From: Phycisphaerae bacterium RAS1
GTDB lineage: Bacteria > Planctomycetota > Phycisphaerae > UBA1845 > Fen-1342
Length of the DNA stretch: 64,000 nt
Reading direction: 5' to 3'
NCBI GenBank assembly: GCA_007859745.1
Contig: SMLU01000003.1
Span: 248,001-312,000 of the forward strand
The notes below the pieces were generated by a model, which was given only the letters and a program-made list of their open reading frames with translations, was not told the origin of the DNA and did not search any database. Position numbers and translations under genes: made by a program. Shown here piece after piece: positions 49,815-57,736 of this stretch; position 1 is the stretch's first letter; every line of letters begins with the position of its first letter.

Positions 49815-50602
49815 GACCGCGACGGATATCTTCCTGCGACCACGAAATCGAGCTGTTTGACGAGGCCATTCGCGAACACGCCCTGGCCGTCGTCACCGCG
49901 CATGACGGCGCCACCTGGCACACGTTCAAGTCGCGCTTCCTCGAACGCGACCCGAAGCGCCAGTTCTTTGTGCTCGACTACCAGTCGGTCACAGGACAAC
50001 CGCTGCCCGAGTTGCTCACCGGTCAGTTCGTGGGCGTCACCTTCCGCAGCCGCAGCCGGAAAATCCTCTTTTCGACCTGCGTCGAGGCCAAGGGGCACTA
50101 CGTGCTCGATGCCAAGACCAGCGTCGCCGCCGTCCGCTACCGCTGGCCGGAGTCGGTCACGGAAATGCAGCGCCGCGCGTATTACCGCACCCCCATACCA
50201 GCGCCACAGGCCGTCCCCGCCACGCTCTGGGCAGGTGGGCTGGCGGCCCGCGGCGGCGGCGGCGCGCTGCCGGCGGACGCGACGCACGGGCAGCTCGCGG
50301 ATATCTCCTGCGGCGGCGCGATGGTGCGGCTGAACGCGCTGCAGGCGCCGAGCTGGACCGAGGAACAGGTGTTGGGGGTCGAGCTTCATCTGCCCGACAG
50401 CAAGGGACCGGTCGCGGTGGACTGCTACTTCCGCGGTGTGCGCGCGGACGGGCAAGGCCAGACCGCGGTCGCGATTCAGTTTGTCGGGCTGGAAATGTCG
50501 GTGGATGGCAGGCTGGTGCTGGAGCGGCTCGTCAACTGCGTGCAGCGCTTCGGGCGAATGGCGATGCCGATGGTCGATTCGCGCCTGCGGTCTACCGGGT
50601 AG
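49811..50602 (+). CDS. PilZ-domain protein (YcgR-like), second of a pair
   Basis: 263 residues, start ATG 49811 inside the previous stop (ATGA). The N-terminal domain (FLERDPKRQFFVLDYQSVTG) is YcgR-N-like; the PilZ loop is EMQRRAYYRTPIP, followed by GQLADISCGGAMVRL, which keeps the D-x-S-x-x-G motif, and VAIQFVGLEMS. The two partners probably act together in one cyclic-di-GMP response. Confidence 0.82.
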   Translation: MRPRRISSCDHEIELFDEAIREHALAVVTAHDGATWHTFKSRFLERDPKRQFFVLDYQSVTGQPLPELLTGQFVGVTFRSRSRKILFSTCVEAKGHYVLDAKTSVAAVRYRWPESVTEMQRRAYYRTPIPAPQAVPATLWAGGLAARGGGGALPADATHGQLADISCGGAMVRLNALQAPSWTEEQVLGVELHLPDSKGPVAVDCYFRGVRADGQGQTAVAIQFVGLEMSVDGRLVLERLVNCVQRFGRMAMPMVDSRLRSTG

Positions 50603-50670
50603 GGACCGAGCCGGTCGGGGAGCGGGGGCGTCCGGCCCGGCGTGACGTGGGCCCGAGAGTTCGTGAACAT

Positions 50671-50737
50671 TCGGGTGGGACGGGGGTCTGCCCGTCCCCG
50701 CGGACTCAGGGACTGGCGAGACGCCCGCTCCATCCGA
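50671..50737. repeat. Repeat family D copy
   Basis: GGGTGGGACGGGGGTCTGCC..CCGTCCC and GGGACTGGCGAGACGCCCG.. arms, partly degenerate. The other 330 bp before thrS show nothing recognisable. Confidence 0.6.
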
Positions 50738-51000
50738 ATAAGGTCACACGCTCAGACCTCACGCTCCCCACGATCCGACCATTACCCCACCATTCCCCAG
50801 CACATCGCCGAATTCCAGTTGACTTCCTTCCTGCAGCCGATAGATTGAGAGTATCGGCGCTTGCCGCCCAGGCGCTGACGGCGAGTCCGTCGGCCCAGAG
50901 GGCGCAAGAACCGCGCCGACCAGGCATCAGGGATCGTTTTTGCCGATGAACTTACACGCCCGCCCGTCCGGCTCGCTCCTGTCATGAGGCGCCTGTCCCC

Positions 51001-53163
51001 ATGATTCGAGTGAAGCTCCCGGACGGAAAAGTCGTTGAACATCCCGATGGCGTCACCGTGGCGGACGTGCTGCGCGCCATCGGACCAAGATTGGCCCGTG
51101 ACGCGCTGGCCGCCGTCGTCGACGGCGCGACCGTTGATCTCGCCGCGCGCCTGACGAAGCCGGACGTGTCGCTCTCGGCCCTGCTGCCGGGAAACGCCGA
51201 CGCGCTTCCCGTGATGCGGCACAGCGCGGCACACGTCATGGCTGAGGCCATCTGCTCGCTCTGGCCGCAGACCAAGCTGGTCTACGGTCCGCCGGTCGAG
51301 AACGGCTTTTACTACGACATCGACCTGGATCACAACCTGACGCCCGAGGATTTCGTCGCCATCGAAAGGAAGATGGCGGAGATCGTGGCCCAGGACCGCC
51401 CCTTCACGCGTTACGAGATGTCGCGCGCCGAAGGCATGACGAAGCTGCAGCGCGAGGGGAACGAATACAAGATCGACAACGCCGAGCGGGCCGAAGGCGA
51501 TGTGCTCAGCTTTTACGTCACCGGCACGCGCGACTCGGGCTGCTGGGAGGATCTCTGCCGCGGGCCGCACGTGCCCAGCAGCGGGCGCATCGGCGCCTTC
51601 AAGCTCATGCAGGTGGCCGGGGCCTATCACCACGGCGACGCCAGCAAGAAGATGCTGCAGCGTGTCTACGGCACGGCCTGGGCGACGAAAAAAGACCTCG
51701 ACGCGCACCTGACGCAGCTTGAAGAGGCCCGCAAGCGCGATCATCGCAGGATCGGGCCGGAGCTGGGTCTGTTCGCGGTGGACAGCCTGGTGGGCACCGG
51801 GCTGATCCTCTGGAAGCCGCGCGGCGCAGTCGTGCGATACTGCCTCGAGTCGTTCATCCGCGAGGAGCTGATCCGCCGCGGCTATCAGCCGGTGTATACG
51901 CCGCACATCGGCAGGCTCGAGCTCTATCGCACGAGCGGTCATTTTCCGTATTACAAGGACTCGCAGTACCCGCCGCTGTATGAGAGCGACCGCGCCCGCG
52001 AGTTGAACGCGCTGTGGGAAGTCTGCCGGGCGAGCAACGCGGCGACGGCCGATGCGGCAGAGATCGAGTTATTCAATCGCATCGCGTCCAAGCATGAGGA
52101 CTTGAAGAAAGCCGGCTATCCGGCCGACCTGCCGATGGAAGAGCGGCTCAAGCGCATACGCAACTGGCTGGCCGTCGAGGACGGCTACCTGCTCAGGCCG
52201 ATGAACTGCCCGCATCACATCCGCATCTACGGATCGGAGGCGCGCAGCTATCGTGACTTGCCGATCCGCCTGGCTGAGTTCGGCACGCTTTATCGTTACG
52301 AGCAATCCGGCGAGGTGGGCGGGCTGACGCGCGTGCGCGGGATGACGCAGGACGACGCCCATATTTTTTGCACGCCCGAGCAGGTGCATGACGAGCTGCG
52401 GGGCTGCATCGACATGGCCAAGCTCGTGCTGGACGTGGTCGGCCTGAGCGACTATCGCGTCCGCGCCAGCCTGCGCGACGACAGCGACAAGTACGTCGGC
52501 TCGACGGAAAACTGGGAAAAAGCCGAGGCCGCCATCGTCGATGTGTGCAAGTCTTCGGGAATGGAGTGGTTCATCGGCCGCGGCGAGGCGGCTTTCTACG
52601 GACCGAAGATTGACTTTCTGGTGAAAGACTGCATCGGCCGCGAATGGCAGCTTGGCACGGTGCAGTGCGACTACAATCTGCCGGAACGGTTCGACCTGAA
52701 GTACATCGGGGCCGACAACCACGAGCATCGCCCGGTGATGGTGCACCGCGCCCCGCTGGGGACCCTCGAGCGATTCGTCGGGATTCTGATCGAGCACTTC
52801 GCCGGGGCCTTCCCGCTCTGGCTGGCGCCGGTGCAGGCCGTGGTCTGCACGGTGAGCGACAAGTCGGCCGAGTATGGCCGCGGCGTCTTTGCCGCCCTGC
52901 AGAAAGCCAACCTCCGCGTGGAATGGGACGACTCGAACGAGCGCATCGGCTCGAAGATCCGCAACGCCACGCTGATGAAAACGCCTTACATTCTCGTGAT
53001 CGGCGAGCAGGAAGCCGCCGCGGGAACCCTGAACGTCCGCACGCGTGACGGCCGGCAGCTCGGAAGCTGCTCATTGGCCGAGTTCCTGGCCGCGTGCGCT
53101 GTTGAAATCGCGACTAAAGGCCGCACTCCGGCCGTCGGCGCCGCCCAGGCGGCGGCCGGTTGA
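51001..53163 (+). CDS. thrS: Threonyl-tRNA synthetase
   Basis: 720 residues. TGS domain at 1-62 (VKLPDGKVVEHPDGVTVADV), editing domain with HSAAHVMAEAI and CRGPHVPSSG, and the class II core: motif 1 near the RTSGHFPYYKD segment, zinc Cys in RPMNCPHHIRIYG, motif 2 TLYRYEQSGEVGGLTRVRGM, motif 3 APLGTLERFVGILIEHFAG. There is an insert of about 60 residues between YYKDSQYPPLYESD and DGYLLRPMNCP that most ThrRS lack. It charges tRNA-Thr. infC follows within 18 bp. Confidence 0.96.
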   Translation: MIRVKLPDGKVVEHPDGVTVADVLRAIGPRLARDALAAVVDGATVDLAARLTKPDVSLSALLPGNADALPVMRHSAAHVMAEAICSLWPQTKLVYGPPVENGFYYDIDLDHNLTPEDFVAIERKMAEIVAQDRPFTRYEMSRAEGMTKLQREGNEYKIDNAERAEGDVLSFYVTGTRDSGCWEDLCRGPHVPSSGRIGAFKLMQVAGAYHHGDASKKMLQRVYGTAWATKKDLDAHLTQLEEARKRDHRRIGPELGLFAVDSLVGTGLILWKPRGAVVRYCLESFIREELIRRGYQPVYTPHIGRLELYRTSGHFPYYKDSQYPPLYESDRARELNALWEVCRASNAATADAAEIELFNRIASKHEDLKKAGYPADLPMEERLKRIRNWLAVEDGYLLRPMNCPHHIRIYGSEARSYRDLPIRLAEFGTLYRYEQSGEVGGLTRVRGMTQDDAHIFCTPEQVHDELRGCIDMAKLVLDVVGLSDYRVRASLRDDSDKYVGSTENWEKAEAAIVDVCKSSGMEWFIGRGEAAFYGPKIDFLVKDCIGREWQLGTVQCDYNLPERFDLKYIGADNHEHRPVMVHRAPLGTLERFVGILIEHFAGAFPLWLAPVQAVVCTVSDKSAEYGRGVFAALQKANLRVEWDDSNERIGSKIRNATLMKTPYILVIGEQEAAAGTLNVRTRDGRQLGSCSLAEFLAACAVEIATKGRTPAVGAAQAAAG

Positions 53164-53181
53164 ACAAAGGAAGGTGTCCGA

Positions 53182-53871
53182 ATCCACCAGAATCTGCGTT
53201 GCAACGAACAAATCCGCATTTCGCCGGTGCGCGTGATCAACGAAGCCACCGGCGAGCAGCTCGGCGTCATCCCGACGTTCGAGGCGCAGCGCATCGCGCG
53301 CGAGCAGGGGCTCGACCTGGTCGAAGTCGCTCCCACCGTCCGTCCGCCCGTGTGCAAGATCATGGACTACGGCAAGTGGAAGTATCAGCAGAAGAAGAAC
53401 CAGAAAAAGCACCACGAGCAGCAGCTCAAGGAAGTGCGCCTGCGCCCCAAGACCGACGACCACGACCGCGACATCAAGATCGCCAGGGCGATCCAGTTCC
53501 TGCGCGAGGGGGACAAGGTGCAGTTCACCATGCAGTTCCGCGGCCGCGAACGCTCGCACCGCGAGATCGGCATGGAGACCTTCCGCGAAATCCTGACGGA
53601 GTTCGGCGAGCATGTGAAGATCGAGCGCCCGCCGTCCATGGAAGGCAAGAACATGGTCATGATCGTGTCGCCGGGCAAGGTGTCCTTCCCGGCGAAAGCC
53701 GGCGAGGCGAAGCCGCCTGCGAGCGGGGCGGCCGGGAAGCAGACCGGCGTGGGAGAGGACAAGGCACCGCGTGACGCGAGCAGCCAGCCCGATGAGCCGG
53801 CCGATCCGTCTCCCAGTGAGCGTACCTCGCCGACGCCGGTGGCGGCGGTCATCGACTCGCGTCCAGGCTAG
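53182..53871 (+). CDS. infC: Translation initiation factor IF-3, AUC start
   Basis: 229 residues if started at ATC 53182. The conserved N-terminus NEQIRISPVRVINEATGEQLGV is open only from upstream of the first GTG (53227); the only well-placed start is ATC 53182, seven bases after AAGGAAGG (53167-53174). infC of E. coli starts at AUU and that of Myxococcus at AUC, which lets IF-3 repress its own synthesis. Motifs DYGKWKYQQKKNQKK and KVQFTMQFRGRE fit IF-3 N- and C-domains. The last ~45 residues are a low-complexity, acidic/proline-rich extension. rpmI and rplT, often next to infC, do not follow. Confidence 0.9.
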   Translation: MHQNLRCNEQIRISPVRVINEATGEQLGVIPTFEAQRIAREQGLDLVEVAPTVRPPVCKIMDYGKWKYQQKKNQKKHHEQQLKEVRLRPKTDDHDRDIKIARAIQFLREGDKVQFTMQFRGRERSHREIGMETFREILTEFGEHVKIERPPSMEGKNMVMIVSPGKVSFPAKAGEAKPPASGAAGKQTGVGEDKAPRDASSQPDEPADPSPSERTSPTPVAAVIDSRPG

Positions 53872-54000
53872 AGAATAGCAAGTTCTGAGGGAGGGGGGCC
53901 GGCCGCCAGTCGGTCTTGCGCGGTGGAAGGCGATTCGAGGGCTGGAAACCGCGTCTTGGCATGCTACGCTAGCATTCTCTTGCGTTTCTTTCGGTTTTGC

Positions 54001-54028
54001 TTGACTTTTCGAAGTCGTGTGCTATCTT
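54001..54028 (+). promoter_or_regulatory. Promoter of the MauE-like/Cys-rich operon
   Basis: TTGACT (54001-54006), 16 bp, TATCTT (54023-54028), in an AT-richer stretch. The leader would start near 54035 and run about 95 nt. Confidence 0.6.
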
Positions 54029-54042
54029 TTCTCATGGGAAGA

Positions 54043-54102
54043 GCAGCAGTTCCGTGCCGGCCGCAGCAGTTCCGTTCCGGCCGCAGCAGTTCCGTGCCGG
54101 CC
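54043..54102 (+). repeat. Three tandem 20-bp repeats in the leader
   Basis: GCAGCAGTTCCGTGCCGGCC three times (54043, 54063, 54083), the middle one with T for G. They lie between the promoter and the MauE-like gene. Confidence 0.9.
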
Positions 54103-54130
54103 GCGCGTTTCGTCAGCGCGGAGTTTGGCG

Positions 54131-54577
54131 ATGTGGTGGGTCGTTCCGACAACGGTCTTCACGGCGGCGGCGGTTCTCGGCATCTTCAGCGGAGAACTTT
54201 CACGCTATCTCTCCGAGTCAGGAGTCCTGTCGCCGACGGCTGCTGTCTTGGTATCGCGGGGCATGTTTCTCAGTTACATCGTGACGGCGATGTTGCTTTC
54301 GTCGGCCGCATGGCGTCAGGCCGGTTGGACGATGACGGCTGGAATCGCTGCCGGCTGCGCGCTCCTTTATTTGGTTGAGCTGACGACCGGCGGCAGTCGG
54401 CCATGCGGTTGCCTGTTGGTCGATCTTGTCGTCGCAAGAGGGATGGAACACATCGCTGGACTGGTCATGGCACTGGTTTTGGTCTACCTGTCATTTGCGG
54501 CGCCGCAGGCTGCAGCGCCGCGCGGGAGGTTCCGATGGTCCGCGCTCTGGCTATTGTTCGGATCGCGTGCTTCGTAG
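54131..54577 (+). CDS. MauE/DoxX-like redox membrane protein
   Basis: 148 residues from ATG 54131 (GGAG eight bases upstream). Four hydrophobic helices: VVPTTVFTAAAVLGIFSG, RGMFLSYIVTAMLLSSAA, TMTAGIAAGCALLYLVEL and AGLVMALVLVYLSFAA. After helix 3 comes TGGSRPCGCLLVD, comparable with the PCGCFG motif of MauE-type proteins. MauE is needed, with MauD, for making disulfide-rich methylamine dehydrogenase small subunit in the periplasm. The gene overlaps the next, a cysteine-rich exported protein, by 43 bp, which supports a disulfide-related role. Confidence 0.65.
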   Translation: MWWVVPTTVFTAAAVLGIFSGELSRYLSESGVLSPTAAVLVSRGMFLSYIVTAMLLSSAAWRQAGWTMTAGIAAGCALLYLVELTTGGSRPCGCLLVDLVVARGMEHIAGLVMALVLVYLSFAAPQAAAPRGRFRWSALWLLFGSRAS

Positions 54578-54900
54578 GGCTGGCCACTTGGTGCGGCGCG
54601 CCGATTATCATCGAACAATTTCGGTGCGTTTATCTGGAGCCGTGCGGGGCCGTCAGCCAGTCGTGTTGGGCGCCACCGCACATTTGGGGATCGACTACGT
54701 GCACGTACTGCACAGGCGACCAACAACAAAGTCTCTGTGAGCGATGGGAAAACACCTCCTGCAATTACACCGGGGTCAACCAGAAATGCGGACGCCGGAT
54801 GAGCGGAACCTGCATTCCGGGAACCCACCCCGGCGTCAACGTGGGAACGTGCATGAATGGGACTGACATCGGCCCGGGTTGCACGGTGCCCATGTGCTAA
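54535..54900 (+). CDS. Small exported cysteine-rich protein
   Basis: 121 residues from ATG 54535, with GGGAGG five bases upstream. Signal peptide (RALAIVRIACFVGLATWCGA) then about 100 residues with 12 or more cysteines spread evenly: FRCVYLEPCGAVSQSCWAPP, TTCTYCTGDQQQSLC, SCNYTGVNQKCGRR, and a terminal GCTVPMC. It is likely fully disulfide-bonded. No family is recognised. It resembles the protein at 24555 in size, signal, Cys density and genetic context. Confidence 0.7.
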   Translation: MVRALAIVRIACFVGLATWCGAPIIIEQFRCVYLEPCGAVSQSCWAPPHIWGSTTCTYCTGDQQQSLCERWENTSCNYTGVNQKCGRRMSGTCIPGTHPGVNVGTCMNGTDIGPGCTVPMC

Positions 54901-54920
54901 CCGTCGTCTTGGAGCTCCCC

Positions 54921-56030
54921 ATGATCTCGATGCTGATTCTGACCGCCTCACTGGCGCAGCCGCTTGACGCGACGGGAATGAGAGAGGTCATTCGCGGCAG
55001 GCTCGCCCGGCTTGATCGGGTGGTCGTCGATATCGAATGCCGCGGGTACAAGTCTCCGGTGGGCGCGGACCCGCGCGACGTGTCATTGTGGCGAGATTAT
55101 GCTCCGGGTGACGTTCAGCCTTTTCGCGTCACCGTCATCCGCCCCAACGCGCTGCTGGAGAAACTCCGAGACGAGCCTGAGGAGGGCTATGTTCCCGTTG
55201 CGTACAACCTGTGGAACGGCGCAGTCGTGTCGCGGCATCTGCGGCCGGACAAGAATGGGCGCGCCGCGTACAGCGTGGTGAACGACGCGTACCGCGCAAC
55301 CGGACTGTCAACCTGGCCGGTCCTGCAGATGCTGGACGTGCAGATTCACGATTCTCTGGTTTCTCAACTGAACGCGCTGCGCCTGTTCGAGGAGCAGCCT
55401 GTTGAGCTTCAATGCGCGGTGGGCGATGACGGCGTCGGGCGATACTCGGTCACGATGCGATCGCCCTACCACCTTGCCTGGCACGATTACGAAATGGACA
55501 TTGCGCCGGACGGTGCTATCGTGCGCATGCATCACAGGACGCGGCCCGATGTGCCGGGCCTTCAGGCGATGACGCAGGAGATGATCGTCCTCCATTTCGT
55601 AGACGTGAACGGCGAGCGAATGCCGTCCGAAGTGATTCACACCGTCGTCAATCCGAACGTGCTGGCGGAACTGAACCTGACCGAGTATCAGATCTGGCAT
55701 CTTCAAGCGGTGGGAATCCGCAGTGCGCCGGAACTCCGCGAGACGGACATCCGAATCGAGCCGGAGTATCGCAACTCCAACGTCACCGAGTATCGGAGCG
55801 ACGGAAGCTCGCTGAAGCGCTTCTACGACAACGAGGGGCGGATCGTCTACGAGGCCGACTTCTACGCCGGACGAAACGCCGGCGCGCCGAATCGGGCGTC
55901 GGCCGCTGGTTCGACGATGCCGACGTGGCGGGCCTATCTTCCATTGAGCGCGGTGCTGGCCGGGCTCGCGATTGGATTCCTGCAACGGTTCGTTGTGCGT
56001 CGCGCTGCGCGAACGACGCGCGCCGGGTGA
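54921..56030 (+). CDS. Exported protein with C-terminal membrane anchor, LolA/RseB-like style
   Basis: 369 residues from ATG 54921 (GGAG six bases upstream). A short signal (ISMLILTASLAQ) is followed by a strand-rich domain (MREVIRGRLARLDRVVVDIE, then YEMDIAPDGAIVRMHHRTRP and VLHFVDVNGERMPSEVIHTV) and a C-terminal helix LPLSAVLAGLAIGFL followed by RRAARTTR. The last features mean it is anchored with its body outside the cytoplasm. The ...DVNGERMPSE... block parallels ELNGVWFPQE in the protein at 24947, so both may belong to one distant family. Confidence 0.65.
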   Translation: MISMLILTASLAQPLDATGMREVIRGRLARLDRVVVDIECRGYKSPVGADPRDVSLWRDYAPGDVQPFRVTVIRPNALLEKLRDEPEEGYVPVAYNLWNGAVVSRHLRPDKNGRAAYSVVNDAYRATGLSTWPVLQMLDVQIHDSLVSQLNALRLFEEQPVELQCAVGDDGVGRYSVTMRSPYHLAWHDYEMDIAPDGAIVRMHHRTRPDVPGLQAMTQEMIVLHFVDVNGERMPSEVIHTVVNPNVLAELNLTEYQIWHLQAVGIRSAPELRETDIRIEPEYRNSNVTEYRSDGSSLKRFYDNEGRIVYEADFYAGRNAGAPNRASAAGSTMPTWRAYLPLSAVLAGLAIGFLQRFVVRRAARTTRAG

Positions 56031-56076
56031 GCAATCAGCGGGGACGCGGCCCTCCGCAAGGCGGCCGCACAGGCGG

Positions 56077-56108
56077 ACGACGGCCGGCACGGGGGCCGGC
56101 CGCTACCG
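56077..56108. repeat. Repeat family J
   Basis: ACGACGGCCGGCACGGGGGC..CGGCCGCTACC; related to 41795-41901. Confidence 0.55.
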
Positions 56109-56209
56109 GAAATCGGCACGGATTGGTCAAGCCGCTGGCACGGGCAGATGCGCCGTTGCGCCCGCTCCCTTCCAACACGCTTTGTATCAGCCTAGAATGC
56201 TCCGACCTT

Positions 56210-56283
56210 GGTGGCGTGCCCGAGTGGTCCAAGGGGACGGATTGCAAATCCGTTTGTCATGGGTTCGAATCCCATCGCCACCT
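56210..56283 (+). tRNA. tRNA-Cys (anticodon GCA)
   Basis: Acceptor GGTGGCG/CGCCACC, D-stem CCC/GGG, anticodon stem ACGGA/TCCGT with loop TTGCAAA, T-arm ATGGG-TTCGAAT-CCCAT and discriminator T, the base required by CysRS. No CCA is encoded. A TAGAAT at 56193 may be the -10 box. Confidence 0.95.
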
Positions 56284-56300
56284 TTCCCGTTCGCGGCGGT

Positions 56301-56362
56301 TCCGAGCCGCGCGTATGCATGGGGTTCTCAAGCCTCCGCTCCCTCACGGTTGCGGCTCGGAA
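56301..56362. repeat. Repeat family C copy
   Basis: TCCGAGCCGCGCGTATGCAT.. and CCGCTCCCTCACGGTTGCGG arms, 20 bp after tRNA-Cys and before the convergent small gene. Confidence 0.7.
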
Positions 56363-56382
56363 AGAGCTGTGTGCCGCACGCG

Positions 56383-56616
56383 CTATTCTCCGCGCACATC
56401 CTCGTACTGATTCTCCAGCACGCTGATCATCCGCCGCCGCGCCTGCTCCTGCGAAACACCATAGAACCGCGGCGCCACGGCCGCGTCGAGCGGCTCGCCG
56501 CGCTCGTTCAGTTTCCGCAGCGTGCTGGTCCATGTCTGCCCATCCTGAAACACGTCCAGCAAATAGCGCGTTGTGCGCCCGTCTACGGCGGTCGCCACCA
56601 GAATTTCAGTCGGCAT
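56383..56616 (-). CDS. Small conserved-looking hypothetical protein
   Basis: 77 residues, ending the dapB operon, eight bases after the dapB stop. Features: VATAVDGRTTRYLLDVFQDG, WTSTLRKLNERGEPL and a C-terminal acidic end. No family is known, but spacing suggests co-translation. Confidence 0.65.
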   Translation of the reverse strand: MPTEILVATAVDGRTTRYLLDVFQDGQTWTSTLRKLNERGEPLDAAVAPRFYGVSQEQARRRMISVLENQYEDVRGE

Positions 56617-56624
56617 CGCTCATC

Positions 56625-57422
56625 TCACAGTCCGAGCACGTCCCTCATCGAATAGGCGCCGGCCGGCCGGCCGGCCAGCCACTTTGCCGCGCGCAGCGCC
56701 CCGGCCGCGAACGTGTCGCGCGACAGCGCCCGATGCGAGAGCGTCAGCAATTCGCCGCCGGCACAGAAATGCACGTCGTGGTCGCCGACGATCTCTCCCA
56801 ATCGTAGCGCGTGCAGGCCGATCTCGCCCGCGCCGCGCTTGCCGCTGTCCGGCCCGCGCCCGAACCGCGCCACGTCCGCTGCGCGCCGTTGCCGCCCTTC
56901 GCAGACCGCCTCCAGCAGCGCCTTGGCCGTGCCGCTGGGCGCGTCGGCCTTGTGCCGGTGATGCGCCTCACTGATCTCGATGTCCCACGATTCGTCCAGC
57001 CGCGCCGCCGCCTGCTTCACCAGTGCCAGCAGCAGATTCACTCCCACGCTCATGTTCGCCGCCCACAGCAGCGGACACCGTCGCGCCGCGTCCGCCATAG
57101 CCGCCCGATCCGCATCGCTCAGCCCGGTCGTCCCGCTCACCAGCGCCACGCCCCGCGCCGCGCACCACTCCGCCCACGCCCGGCAGCCCGCCGGCGTCGT
57201 AAACTCGATCACGACGTCCGCCGGCGCCGCGAGCGACGCGGAAATCGCCACTCCCAGCGCCTCCCCGCCGGCGGCCACGCTCGCGTCCGTTCCCAGAAGA
57301 GCGTCTGATTCAATTGTCACCGCCCCCACCACGCGCAGCCCCGCATCCGCCGACGCCAGCCGCACAAGCGCCCGCCCCATGCGCCCCGTGCAGCCGGCGA
57401 TTGCCACGCGCACCGGCGTCAT
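56625..57422 (-). CDS. dapB: 4-Hydroxy-tetrahydrodipicolinate reductase
   Basis: 265 residues. NAD(P)-binding loop VAIAGCTGRMGRALV, VIEFTTPAG, VSGTTGLS, the active-site ISEAHHRHKADAPSGTAK with its His and Lys, and HRALSRDTFAAGALRAAKWL. It acts in the DAP/lysine pathway with dapF, in the cytoplasm. It overlaps the TPR gene by 4 bp and is part of a four-gene operon (58765 to 56383). Confidence 0.96.
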   Translation of the reverse strand: MTPVRVAIAGCTGRMGRALVRLASADAGLRVVGAVTIESDALLGTDASVAAGGEALGVAISASLAAPADVVIEFTTPAGCRAWAEWCAARGVALVSGTTGLSDADRAAMADAARRCPLLWAANMSVGVNLLLALVKQAAARLDESWDIEISEAHHRHKADAPSGTAKALLEAVCEGRQRRAADVARFGRGPDSGKRGAGEIGLHALRLGEIVGDHDVHFCAGGELLTLSHRALSRDTFAAGALRAAKWLAGRPAGAYSMRDVLGL

Positions 57423-57727
57423 GACGCGGTATCCAGAAGGCTCTGCATTTCTTCCGCCGTGTGCCAGTCGCCCGCGGCCCGCGCCACTTCCATTCCGCGT
57501 GTGAGCGTCGCGCGCGCGTCCTCCAGCCGTCCGCCGCTGATCAGGGCGCGCCCCTTGTGGTAATACGCCGATGAGTATTTCGCATCCGCCGCGATCGCGC
57601 CGTCAAACGCGGCGGCGGCGGCGTCCCATTCTTCGAGATTGACGTACTCCAGGCCGAGTCCGTAGTGCGACATCGGATCGGCCGGATCCAGCTCCACCAG
57701 TTTTCGAAGCTGCTCGAGTCGGGACAA
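57419..57727 (-). CDS. TPR-repeat protein
   Basis: 102 residues from ATG 57727. DPADPMSHYGLGLEYVNLEE and AKYSSAYYHKGRALISGGR are two TPR units, and a third follows (ARAAGDWHTAEEMQ). Helical adaptor protein; partner unknown. Coupled to dapB by a 4-bp overlap. Confidence 0.85.
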   Translation of the reverse strand: MSRLEQLRKLVELDPADPMSHYGLGLEYVNLEEWDAAAAAFDGAIAADAKYSSAYYHKGRALISGGRLEDARATLTRGMEVARAAGDWHTAEEMQSLLDTAS

Positions 57728-57736
57728 ATCGCGCTC

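Noticed and set aside
53160-53774. A plus-strand frame overlapping infC in a different frame
   Set aside because: Composition is arginine/histidine-rich with no motif; infC is clearly coded in the other frame.
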